Assembly (NCBI RefSeq): GCF_013778455.1
Contig: NZ_JACEHE010000009.1
Coordinates: 1-64,000, forward strand
DNA length: 64,000 nt
Direction: 5' to 3'
Source of the DNA: Streptomyces himalayensis subsp. himalayensis
GTDB lineage: Bacteria > Actinomycetota > Actinomycetes > Streptomycetales > Streptomycetaceae
Position numbers and translations under genes: made by a program. The notes under the pieces are model-generated. The model saw only the letters and a program-made list of their open reading frames with translations. It did no database searches and was not told the DNA's origin. Below are positions 42,888-50,142 of the stretch, piece after piece (position 1 is the first letter of the stretch; each line of letters opens with the position of its first letter).

Positions 42888-43662
42888 ACGCTTCCGCCAC
42901 TTCTACCCCTCCGGCCACTTTCACCCCTTTTACATCGGGGTGTTCGTGGAGGTGGTAGATCGCGAACGCGCGCCGGATGACCGGCTGGGCGACATTGCGC
43001 ACCCGTATGCCGCCGCTGGTGAGGCCGTGCTCCGTGCCCTGGTGGGCGTGGCCGTGGACGGCCAGGTCGGCCCCCGCCTCGTCCATCGCCTCGGCCAGCA
43101 GGTAGCTGCCGAGGAACGGGTAGATCTCCAGCGGCTCGCCGGCCAGGGTGTCGGGCACCGGGGAGAAATGGGTGAGCGCGATACGGAAGGCGCAGCCTGC
43201 CTGCGCCAGCTGTTCGAGCGCACCGCGCAGGCCGTCCGCGCAGCTACGGGTGCGGCGCACGAAGGACTTCATCTCCGGCTCCCCGAACTCGCTTCCGCAG
43301 CGTCCTGCGAAGCCTCCGCCGAACCCCTTGGTTCCGGCGACGCCGACGAGCGCGCCGCCCACCTTGAAGACGGCGCCTTCGCCTTCCAACACGGTCACGC
43401 CCGCGCTCCGCAGGATGGCCGTGACCTCCTCGGGACGCTCGTCGTGGTGGTCGTGGTTGCCCAGCACGGCGACCACAGGAACCGGCAGCCCGGTCACCTC
43501 GTCGGCCACGACCTGCGCCTCGTCGGGCTTGCCGTGGCGGGTGAGGTCCCCGGCCAGCAGCAGCAGGTCGGCACAGTCGTGCAAGGTCTCGAAGGCGGGA
43601 CGGAACAGTCCACGGCTGTCCTTCCCCATGTGGATGTCTCCGACGGCCGCGACACGGATCAT
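42886..43662 (-). CDS. Metallophosphoesterase
   Basis: A 258-aa calcineurin-like phosphoesterase. All metal motifs are seen: GDIHMG, GDLTRHG, GNHDHH, ALTHFSPVP and HGHAHQG. Such enzymes cut phosphomonoesters or diesters; the substrate is unknown. Its ATG overlaps the BON gene stop (ATGA), so the three genes nucleotidyltransferase-fold / BON / phosphoesterase are one unit. Confidence 0.88.
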   Translation of the reverse strand: MIRVAAVGDIHMGKDSRGLFRPAFETLHDCADLLLLAGDLTRHGKPDEAQVVADEVTGLPVPVVAVLGNHDHHDERPEEVTAILRSAGVTVLEGEGAVFKVGGALVGVAGTKGFGGGFAGRCGSEFGEPEMKSFVRRTRSCADGLRGALEQLAQAGCAFRIALTHFSPVPDTLAGEPLEIYPFLGSYLLAEAMDEAGADLAVHGHAHQGTEHGLTSGGIRVRNVAQPVIRRAFAIYHLHEHPDVKGVKVAGGVEVAEA

Positions 43663-43949
43663 GAGATCTCCTCGGGGTGGTCGGGGGCCGTGGCATCGGC
43701 CAGCACGATGTCGGCTCGTACCGGCATGTCCGGCAGTTCCTCGGCGGCGACGCGGAGGATCGCCTCGCGGTCGCCCGCGGTGGACGCGGTGCCGGTGATG
43801 TGGACCGTGTCGCCCCGGTACTCGATGCGCATGCCCATCTCGGCCAGCTCCTCGCCGACGAGCCGCTCCTGCAGGTGGGCGATGCGGTACTCGGTGTTCC
43901 GCGCTGTCGCGCCGGGCTTACCGGCAGCGGCGTCAGGTCCGGTTGCCAT
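43659..43949 (-). CDS. BON-domain protein
   Basis: A 96-aa protein with one BON-like domain: YRIAHLQERLVGEELAEMGM, then IEYRGDTVHITGTASTAGDR and the closing helix. BON domains bind phospholipids or sugars and occur in osmotic-stress proteins. No signal peptide is present, so it should be cytosolic. GGAGGAGGA precedes the ATG; the gene overlaps its upstream neighbour by 17 bases and the phosphoesterase by ATGA. Confidence 0.75.
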   Translation of the reverse strand: MATGPDAAAGKPGATARNTEYRIAHLQERLVGEELAEMGMRIEYRGDTVHITGTASTAGDREAILRVAAEELPDMPVRADIVLADATAPDHPEEIS

Positions 43950-44577
43950 GGCCGTCCTCCTCCGGCTCGATCACGTTCAGACGTTCCAGCAGATAAAGGA
44001 ACGCGTCGGGCATGGGTTCGTCGCGGCACTCGCGCCGGATCAGGGACCAGTCGATCTTCTCCCGCAGAGTGCGGGCGATCGGCAGCACGGCACCGAAGTC
44101 GCAGTGGTGCTCGGTGAACGCCTTGAGCCGCCCGAGGAGCAGATCGGTCGCTGTGAGGACGGGCATGCGGACGGACTCGACCATCAGCTCCTCGGCCCGG
44201 TTCAGCAGTTCACGGCTCACCGGAGCGCGCGCCATCTGGAAGATCAGGTCGATGTCCTGGCCACGGCACCGGGACTTGAGCAGCCAGTCCTCCGGCGGCT
44301 GGAAGACATCCAGTCCGGCCTTGCGCAGGGTGGCGGCGGCGGCCTCGGCGTCACCGGGCAGCACACAGAAGTCGACGTCGTGTTGGAGTGTCGCCGGGCC
44401 GCCGTGGGCGTACACAGCGACGCCCCCGGCGAGCGCGAACGGGTGCTCGCCCGCCTTCAGGAGGGCCGCGACCTCCTTCGTCGCCTCGAGAATGGCCGGC
44501 GTGCGGTTCGGGGGCAGCTCGTCGACGTCCGGGCCGGCGCTGTCGCCACCGGCTTGCCCTCCGTCCCGTACCTTCAT
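43933..44577 (-). CDS. Nucleotidyltransferase-fold protein
   Basis: A 214-aa protein with a minimal nucleotidyltransferase fold: FALAGGVAVYAHGGPATLQH then DVDFCV (hDhD metal site) and a later DIDLIF. It resembles AbiEii/DUF6036-like proteins; some of these are toxins of toxin-antitoxin pairs, but the BON partner here is not a known antitoxin. Frame upstream of 44577 is made of tandem repeats, so ATG 44577 is the start. Confidence 0.75.
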   Translation of the reverse strand: MKVRDGGQAGGDSAGPDVDELPPNRTPAILEATKEVAALLKAGEHPFALAGGVAVYAHGGPATLQHDVDFCVLPGDAEAAAATLRKAGLDVFQPPEDWLLKSRCRGQDIDLIFQMARAPVSRELLNRAEELMVESVRMPVLTATDLLLGRLKAFTEHHCDFGAVLPIARTLREKIDWSLIRRECRDEPMPDAFLYLLERLNVIEPEEDGHGNRT

Positions 44578-44640
44578 GGCGTCACTCCAGGCATGAATGG
44601 TGACTTCCGTGGCTTGGGTCTCATCTCCATGTCGTCGTCG

Positions 44641-44726
44641 CGGTGTCCGAGGTCTGTAGTCCGCGGTGTCCGAGGTCTGTAGTCCGCGGTGTCCGAGGTC
44701 CGTAGTCGCGGTATCCGAGGTCTCAG
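44641..44726. repeat. 23-bp tandem repeat, 3.7 copies
   Basis: CGGTGTCCGAGGTCTGTAGT plus CCG is repeated exactly at 44641 and 44664, with a 22-base variant at 44687 and an 18-base partial at 44709. It fills the gap between the SDR gene end and the nucleotidyltransferase-fold gene start, in its leader. Confidence 0.95.
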
Positions 44727-44740
44727 GGCTCACCGAGCTC

Positions 44741-45487
44741 TCAGGGCCAGGACGGCTCGCTCCGCGGCACCACGACGAGCTCCGGCACCACGCTGCCCAC
44801 CGGAACGGACAGGGCGTACAGCACGGTGTCGGCGACGATGTCCGGGCTCTGCAGCTTCGAGGTGTCAGCGTCCGGGAAGCGCTCGAGCACGAAAGGAGTC
44901 TCCATGCCGCCCGCGATGATCCCGGTGACACCGATGCCCGGGCAGTCCCGCTGAGCCTCTTTGAAGAGTGTGTGCGTGAAGGCACGCAGTCCCGACTTGC
45001 CGGCCGCGTACGGCCCGGCCTCGGTCCACGTGCGGTTCGACGCCGTGGAAAGGATGTTCACGATGTGCCCGTGGCCGCGGGCGATCATCCGCCGGTACGA
45101 CTCCAGGCACAGGTACACGGGCCCCAGCAGGTTGGTGGAGATCACCCGTGTGACCTCCTCGGCCGTCAGGTGCTCGATCGGCTTGGAGACGTCGACGGCG
45201 GCGTTGTTCACGAGGACGTCCACGGGTCGCGCACGCTCGTCCAGCTCCCGGAACAACTCCGCGGCCGCACCGGCGTCCCGTACGTCCAGCTCGGCGAACC
45301 CCGCGTCGTGTCCCTCCTCGGTGAGCGCGGCGCAGAGTTTCTCCGCCTTGTCCCGGCGGACGTCCGCCACCGTGACCGACGCGCCGGCTGCCGCCAGGCG
45401 CCGGGTGATGGACGCACCGAGTCCGCGGGCACCGCCGGTGACCAGCGCGTGACGGCCGCCGAGCCCCGGCCGCTCCGTGCCGCTCAC
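44741..45487 (-). CDS. SDR-family oxidoreductase
   Basis: A 248-aa classical short-chain dehydrogenase: TGGARGLGASITRRLA, NNAAVD, catalytic Ser in NILSTASN, and Tyr/Lys in YAAGKSG. Substrate unknown. GTG start overlapping the stop of the upstream small gene (GTGA). The 3' end is followed almost at once by the 23-bp tandem repeat. Confidence 0.85.
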   Translation of the reverse strand: MSGTERPGLGGRHALVTGGARGLGASITRRLAAAGASVTVADVRRDKAEKLCAALTEEGHDAGFAELDVRDAGAAAELFRELDERARPVDVLVNNAAVDVSKPIEHLTAEEVTRVISTNLLGPVYLCLESYRRMIARGHGHIVNILSTASNRTWTEAGPYAAGKSGLRAFTHTLFKEAQRDCPGIGVTGIIAGGMETPFVLERFPDADTSKLQSPDIVADTVLYALSVPVGSVVPELVVVPRSEPSWP

Positions 45488-45717
45488 CGGTCCTCGTCCT
45501 GCTTCTCGACGCCCTTCAGGGCTTCGTCGTGAGCGGTACCGCCCTCCGTCTGGTAGCCCTCACGGGAACTGGCGGTTCCGGGGATCGCGCGATCCTGCGC
45601 CGGGCTCTCCGCTCCCGAGTGGGCCCCGGGCTCCTCCTGGCTGCGCGCCCGCTCCCGCGCGCGAGCGCCGGAACGAGGCTCCTTCGGGTCCTTGCCCTTC
45701 GAGGACTTACGGCTCAT
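45484..45717 (-). CDS. Small hydrophilic protein of unknown function
   Basis: A 77-aa highly charged, probably disordered protein starting MSRKSSKGKDPKEPRSGARA and ending HDEALKGVEKQDEDR. No family recognised. Support is the GTGA overlap with the SDR gene. It could be a hydrophilin-like stress protein. Confidence 0.55.
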   Translation of the reverse strand: MSRKSSKGKDPKEPRSGARARERARSQEEPGAHSGAESPAQDRAIPGTASSREGYQTEGGTAHDEALKGVEKQDEDR

Positions 45718-45893
45718 GGCGTGCTCCTCACGTACGACACGTACGACCGGCACACAGCACGTACGACCGGCCCGTACGACCAGCCGTCGAGTTGCCCGCG
45801 GGAGGGTGTTGAAACGGAACACATGCAGGCCGGCGCCTGACCCGTACCCCACCGCCTGTCGGCCCGGAGAATCCGTAGCGGAATACTGCAGGC

Positions 45894-46217
45894 ATGGGAT
45901 TCCTCGTCTTCATGACCCTGCCCGGCCTGGTCATCCTCCTGACCTTGCTGGCCTTCGCCGACCAGGTGCTGCTTCGCGCCGGACGGGCGGGCCTCCTGCC
46001 GTGGCGGAACAGCGCGCGGCAGGGCCAGATATCGGCGACGGGGTTCGAGCAGCTGCACGCAAGCCTTTCGCCGGGGAAGCAGAACGAGTTGAAGGAGCGG
46101 CAGTCGGCGCTGGTCATGCGGGACGACGAGGAGGACGGGGCACCGGCGAACCGGACGACGGTCGACCTGGAGCGAGGGACGGCGGTCGTGCGGGCGCGGC
46201 AGGCGGGCCGACCCTGA
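45894..46217 (+). CDS. DUF6191 membrane protein
   Basis: A 107-aa protein with one N-terminal hydrophobic helix (FLVFMTLPGLVILLTLLAFA) and a cytosolic tail carrying GFEQLHASLSPGKQNELKER and DDEEDGAPANRTTVDLERGT, the conserved part of DUF6191. Function unknown. Confidence 0.75.
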   Translation: MGFLVFMTLPGLVILLTLLAFADQVLLRAGRAGLLPWRNSARQGQISATGFEQLHASLSPGKQNELKERQSALVMRDDEEDGAPANRTTVDLERGTAVVRARQAGRP

Positions 46218-46271
46218 CGGCCGATGGCCGCAAGGTCCGCCGCCGACTGCCTCCGTCGGCTTCCGTCGTGC

Positions 46272-47732
46272 TCAGGCCGCGGCGGAGAGCTCCGGAACCG
46301 GAGCAGACGCGGGCGCCGGGGCTGCCGAGGCCCTGCGACGGGTGTGAAGCAGCGCGCCCGCACCGATCGTGCCCGCGATGACGAGGCCGCCCGCCACGAG
46401 GGCCCCGCGGGGACCCGCGAATTCCATGAGCAGCCCCAGTAGCGGGGGGCCCGCGAGCCCCCAGCCGGTGCTGGCGCTGCGCCAGACGCCGAGGACACGG
46501 CCGCGCATGTGCGGCGGCGGGTCGGTCTGCAGGAGGGTCGTACCGGCCGTGTCGGAGACCGACTCGACCACCGCCATGGGAGCCACCAGCAGGATCAGCA
46601 GGGCCAGGCTCGGCGAGAGTCCGGCCACGACCTGGAGGAGCGCACCGGTGGCGGCCAGCGCGGCGACCAGGCGGACGGAGGGGTTCTGCATGCGTCCCGC
46701 GATCACGGCGCCGGCGATGCCGCCGACGGCCAGCACGGTCGCGACGGTCCCGAATTCCTCGGTGCCTCCGGCCAGGGGGCCGGTGACCAGGACCGCGAGG
46801 GTCAGGCTGTAGTTGCGGCCGAAGACGGCGCTCACCGCAGTGATGCCGGCCAGGGCGACGAGCCGTGGCCTGCGCAGGAAGAACACCAGTCCGTCGCGGG
46901 AGCCGGTGCCGCGGGAGCGGCGCTTCTTCGGCCGTGCTGCGGGTGTCGCCGGGATCGTAGACGCCGCGCGATTGGCGGGATCCGCGGGCCGCAGGAACGG
47001 AATGACGGCCGCGACGAAGAGGAAGGACAGCCCGTTGGCGGCGTATGCGGCCGCCGTACCGAAGCCGGCCACCGCCACACCCGCGAGCGCGACTCCGATG
47101 AGCCGCCCGGCGCTGTGCACGACGGAGCCCAGAGCGATGGCGGACGGCACGTCCTTGGTGGGTACGAGGTCGTTGCCCAGAAGGGCCGTGGCGGGTCCGT
47201 CGACCGTGGCGATGAGGCCGGTCACGGCGGCCAGCACCATGAGCACGGGCATGGTCAGCTGATCGAACGCCACCAGGGCGGCCGTGGTGAACGCGACGGC
47301 GCCCAGCACGGCCTGGCTGGCAGCCGCCGTGAGCTTGCGCGGCCACGCGTCGACCGCCGCGCCGCCGGCCAGCCCGAGCAGCAGCCCGGGCGCGGCCTGT
47401 ACCGAGAGCGACAGGCCGGTTGCGGCGGCGGAGCCGGTGATCTGCAGCACCAGCAGGTTCTGGACGGTCAGCTGCATCCACGTCCCCGTGTTGGAGACGA
47501 GGTTGGCGAACGACCACCACCGCATGCTGCGGTGGCGCAGGCTGCGCCACGGGGCACGGTCCTCGCGCCGGTCGGTGCCGGAACGGGGCTCGCGCCGGCC
47601 GGAGGCGGATCCGGGCCCGCGCCCGCTGGAGGCGGATCGGGGCTCGCGCTGCTCTCGGGCAGAGCCGGGCTCGCGCTCGTCGGAGGCAGTGCGGGGCTTG
47701 GGGATCGCGGGGAAAGCGGAAAAGGGCTTCAT
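46272..47732 (-). CDS. MFS transporter (EntS-like) with repetitive N-terminal tail
   Basis: A 486-aa major facilitator of the enterobactin-exporter-like group: LVSNTGTWMQLTVQNLLVLQ in helix 1, about 12 helices in all. The first 65 residues are an Arg/Glu/Ser-rich tail made from degenerate repeats (REPGSA, REPRSASS, REPRSGTD), unlike family members, which begin near MRWWSFANLV. The real start might be Met69, but no good ribosome site is seen there. Substrate unknown. Confidence 0.82.
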   Translation of the reverse strand: MKPFSAFPAIPKPRTASDEREPGSAREQREPRSASSGRGPGSASGRREPRSGTDRREDRAPWRSLRHRSMRWWSFANLVSNTGTWMQLTVQNLLVLQITGSAAATGLSLSVQAAPGLLLGLAGGAAVDAWPRKLTAAASQAVLGAVAFTTAALVAFDQLTMPVLMVLAAVTGLIATVDGPATALLGNDLVPTKDVPSAIALGSVVHSAGRLIGVALAGVAVAGFGTAAAYAANGLSFLFVAAVIPFLRPADPANRAASTIPATPAARPKKRRSRGTGSRDGLVFFLRRPRLVALAGITAVSAVFGRNYSLTLAVLVTGPLAGGTEEFGTVATVLAVGGIAGAVIAGRMQNPSVRLVAALAATGALLQVVAGLSPSLALLILLVAPMAVVESVSDTAGTTLLQTDPPPHMRGRVLGVWRSASTGWGLAGPPLLGLLMEFAGPRGALVAGGLVIAGTIGAGALLHTRRRASAAPAPASAPVPELSAAA

Positions 47733-48018
47733 CGCAAAGGCACGTCAGGGCTCGGGGCGCGGAGGCGGGGCAACAAAAAGACCCCGGTTCGCGGGGCGGC
47801 TGACGACTGCGGCAGCGATGCCCCATCCTCACAGACCGACCGGACCCGCGACTCCGCAGCGACATCGCCGACCCCTCATCCCGACCCCAACTCGTCGACC
47901 CTCCCCGAATGTTGGTACTGCCCGTGGCTTTGCTCACAAGAAGTGGTGCTCCCCCCGACGATTGGTCCGCCCGGGAGATGGAACCCGGAATTCCCAACCG
48001 AGCCGTGGGGAGCGTCAC

Positions 48019-48432
48019 ATGAACGACCAGCGGACACGCGACGACGCGCTGCGACCGGAGAAGGCAGTCGATGCCCTGCGGCCGGCCGACCTCGCGGAGA
48101 TCTCCGCCGAGCTGACCGAGCGGGCCGGGCAGCTCCGCGAGGAGATCACCGCGTCCGACGAGGCAGTGGCGGCACTGCACGCCGACTGCGACCTCGACGC
48201 CGCCGATGCCGGTACGAAGATCGCCGCGGCGCAGCAGCTCCGTGCGCGCAGGGACGAGGCGCACGGCCTGCTGCAGCAGACCCTCGACGCCCTGGACCGC
48301 CTGCGGAACGGCACCTTCGGCGTCTGCACCTCCTGCGGCCGACCGGTAGGGGCGGCGAGGCTGCGGGCCGTCCCGCACGCCGAGCGGTGCATCGCCTGCA
48401 CCCGTACGAGCGAGCCGCCGCGTAGCCGGTGA
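48019..48432 (+). CDS. DksA/TraR-type C4 zinc-finger protein
   Basis: A 137-aa protein: an N-terminal coiled coil (about 20-90) and a C-terminal C4 zinc finger, CTSCGRPVGAARLRAVPHAE then RCIACTR. Such proteins enter the RNA polymerase secondary channel and tune transcription in stress. GGGGAG precedes the ATG. The 286-base gap before it has no other gene that I can see. Confidence 0.85.
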   Translation: MNDQRTRDDALRPEKAVDALRPADLAEISAELTERAGQLREEITASDEAVAALHADCDLDAADAGTKIAAAQQLRARRDEAHGLLQQTLDALDRLRNGTFGVCTSCGRPVGAARLRAVPHAERCIACTRTSEPPRSR

Positions 48433-48508
48433 AGATGACCTGCTGTTTCGGCCGAGGCGATTCGGGTTACCGGCATGAGGTCCGTTCCGGAGCGAAAGGC
48501 GTGATCCG

Positions 48509-49123
48509 ATGGACCGGCTGAGCCATGCGACGGCAGTGACGCTGCACGTGAACGGGGTGCCGCGGGACCTGGTGGTCGACCATCGCACCACCGTTCTCGA
48601 CGCCCTCCGCGAGCACCTGGATCTGACCGGGGCGAAGAAGGGCTGCGACCACGGGCAGTGCGGCGCCTGCACGGTCCTGGTGGGCGGCAGGCGGATGAAC
48701 AGCTGTCTCCTGCTCGCCGTGGCACAGGACGGCGCCGAGATCACCACCATCGAGGGGCTGTCGGAGGGCGGTCGGCTGCACCCTGTTCAGGAGGCGTTCC
48801 TCGAACGTGATGCGTTCCAGTGCGGCTACTGCACGCCGGGCCAGATCTGCTCGGCCGTCGGCGCGCTGGAGGAGATGGCATCCGGGTGGCCGAGCGCGGT
48901 GACCGATCCTGACCGGGCCACCGATCGAGACGCCGAGATCCGCGAGCGCATGAGCGGGAACATCTGCCGCTGCGGCGCGTACGTCAACATCGTCGCCGCC
49001 GTGGGCGACGCCGGGCGACACGAGAGCCCGACTGCGGCTGCCGGGCGACGGGCTGGACAGACCGCGGCTGCCGGGACACACGCCGGCCAGGCCGCCGACG
49101 AGCCCGGGGAGGCCTCGCGGTGA
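48509..49123 (+). CDS. Molybdenum aldehyde oxidoreductase, 2Fe-2S subunit (YagT/PaoA-like)
   Basis: A 204-aa electron-transfer subunit with both [2Fe-2S] clusters: plant-type CDHGQCGAC (Cys46, 51, 54) plus Cys66, and the second cluster QCGYCTPGQ with ICRCGAY. E. coli PaoA has a Tat signal and is periplasmic; this protein starts directly at the ferredoxin fold (MDRLSHATAVTLHVNGV), so the enzyme is probably cytosolic. A disordered 35-residue Ala/Gly tail follows. Overlaps the FAD subunit by GTGA. Confidence 0.93.
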   Translation: MDRLSHATAVTLHVNGVPRDLVVDHRTTVLDALREHLDLTGAKKGCDHGQCGACTVLVGGRRMNSCLLLAVAQDGAEITTIEGLSEGGRLHPVQEAFLERDAFQCGYCTPGQICSAVGALEEMASGWPSAVTDPDRATDRDAEIRERMSGNICRCGAYVNIVAAVGDAGRHESPTAAAGRRAGQTAAAGTHAGQAADEPGEASR

Positions 49124-50142
49124 AGGCCTTCCGGTACGAGCGGCCCACGGAGCCCGGGGCAGCCGTCGCCGCCCACGGCGGCGCTCCCGACGCCCGCTAC
49201 CTCGGCGGCGGCACGAATCTTGTCGACCTGATGAAGCTCGGCGTCGAGTCTCCCGGCCTCCTCGTCGACGTGAGCGGACTCCCCCATGGCTCCATCGAGT
49301 CGACCACGGGCGGAGGTCTGCGCATCGGGGCCGCCGTGCGCAACAGCGACCTCGCCGCCGACCCCCGCGTTCTCGCCCGCTACCCGGTCCTCTCCCAGGC
49401 CCTGCTCGCGGGCGCCTCCGGGCAGCTGCGCAACGCCGCCACCGTCGGCGGCAATCTCCTCCAGCGCACCCGCTGCCTCTACTTCCAGGACGTCGGCAAG
49501 CCGTGCAACAAGCGCGACCCCGGCTCGGGCTGCCCCGCCCGCGACGGAGTGCACCGCGACCTCGCGATCCTCGGCGCCTCACCGCACTGCGTCGCCACGC
49601 ACCCTTCGGACATGGCCGTCGCCCTCGCCGCGCTGGGCGCCGACGTACTGGTCCACGGGCGGCACGGCCCGCGGACCGTACCGGTCACCGAACTGCACCG
49701 GCTGCCCGGCGATCATCCGGAACGGGACACCGTGCTCGAACCCGGCGACCTCATCACCCACATCGAGCTGGGCCCGGTCCCGGAGGCCGCCCGGTCCGTC
49801 TACCGCAAGGCCCGCGACCGCGCCTCGTTCTCCTTCGCTCTCGCCTCGGTCGCCGCCGCCCTGGACGCACATGACGGCACCGTGCGGCGCGTACGGCTGG
49901 CCTTCGGGGCCGTGGCCGCCAAGCCCTGGCGTGCGTGGACCGCCGAGGAGCGGCTGCGAGGTGCCCCGGCCACCGCGGAGTCGTTCGCCCAGGCCGTCGA
50001 CGCAGAGCTGGCCGCGGCAGAGCCGCTGCGCGACAACGGCTTCAAGATCCCGCTCGTCCGGAACCTGGCCATCCGGGCGCTGACCGACCTCGCCTCCCGG
50101 CGGGACGCCGCCGGGGACCGTGATCCGGAGGCATCGCGATGA
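49120..50142 (+). CDS. Molybdenum aldehyde oxidoreductase, FAD subunit (YagS/PaoB-like)
   Basis: A 340-aa FAD-binding subunit. YLGGGTNLVDLMKLGVE binds FAD; GASGQLRNAATVGGNLLQRT then RCLYFQDVGKPCNKRDPGSG has the cysteines that hold the extra [4Fe-4S] cluster found in PaoB but not in ordinary xanthine dehydrogenase. GTG start coupled to the small subunit; ATGA overlap with the large subunit. Confidence 0.93.
   Translation: MKAFRYERPTEPGAAVAAHGGAPDARYLGGGTNLVDLMKLGVESPGLLVDVSGLPHGSIESTTGGGLRIGAAVRNSDLAADPRVLARYPVLSQALLAGASGQLRNAATVGGNLLQRTRCLYFQDVGKPCNKRDPGSGCPARDGVHRDLAILGASPHCVATHPSDMAVALAALGADVLVHGRHGPRTVPVTELHRLPGDHPERDTVLEPGDLITHIELGPVPEAARSVYRKARDRASFSFALASVAAALDAHDGTVRRVRLAFGAVAAKPWRAWTAEERLRGAPATAESFAQAVDAELAAAEPLRDNGFKIPLVRNLAIRALTDLASRRDAAGDRDPEASR

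Noticed and set aside
43933..44577. Toxin-antitoxin pair formed by the nucleotidyltransferase-fold and BON genes
   Set aside because: The overlap is suggestive, but BON is not a known antitoxin family and the fold also serves other roles.
46114..48750. 878-codon minus-strand frame
   Set aside because: Overlaps the MFS, DksA and PaoA-like genes in the wrong frame or strand; low-complexity.
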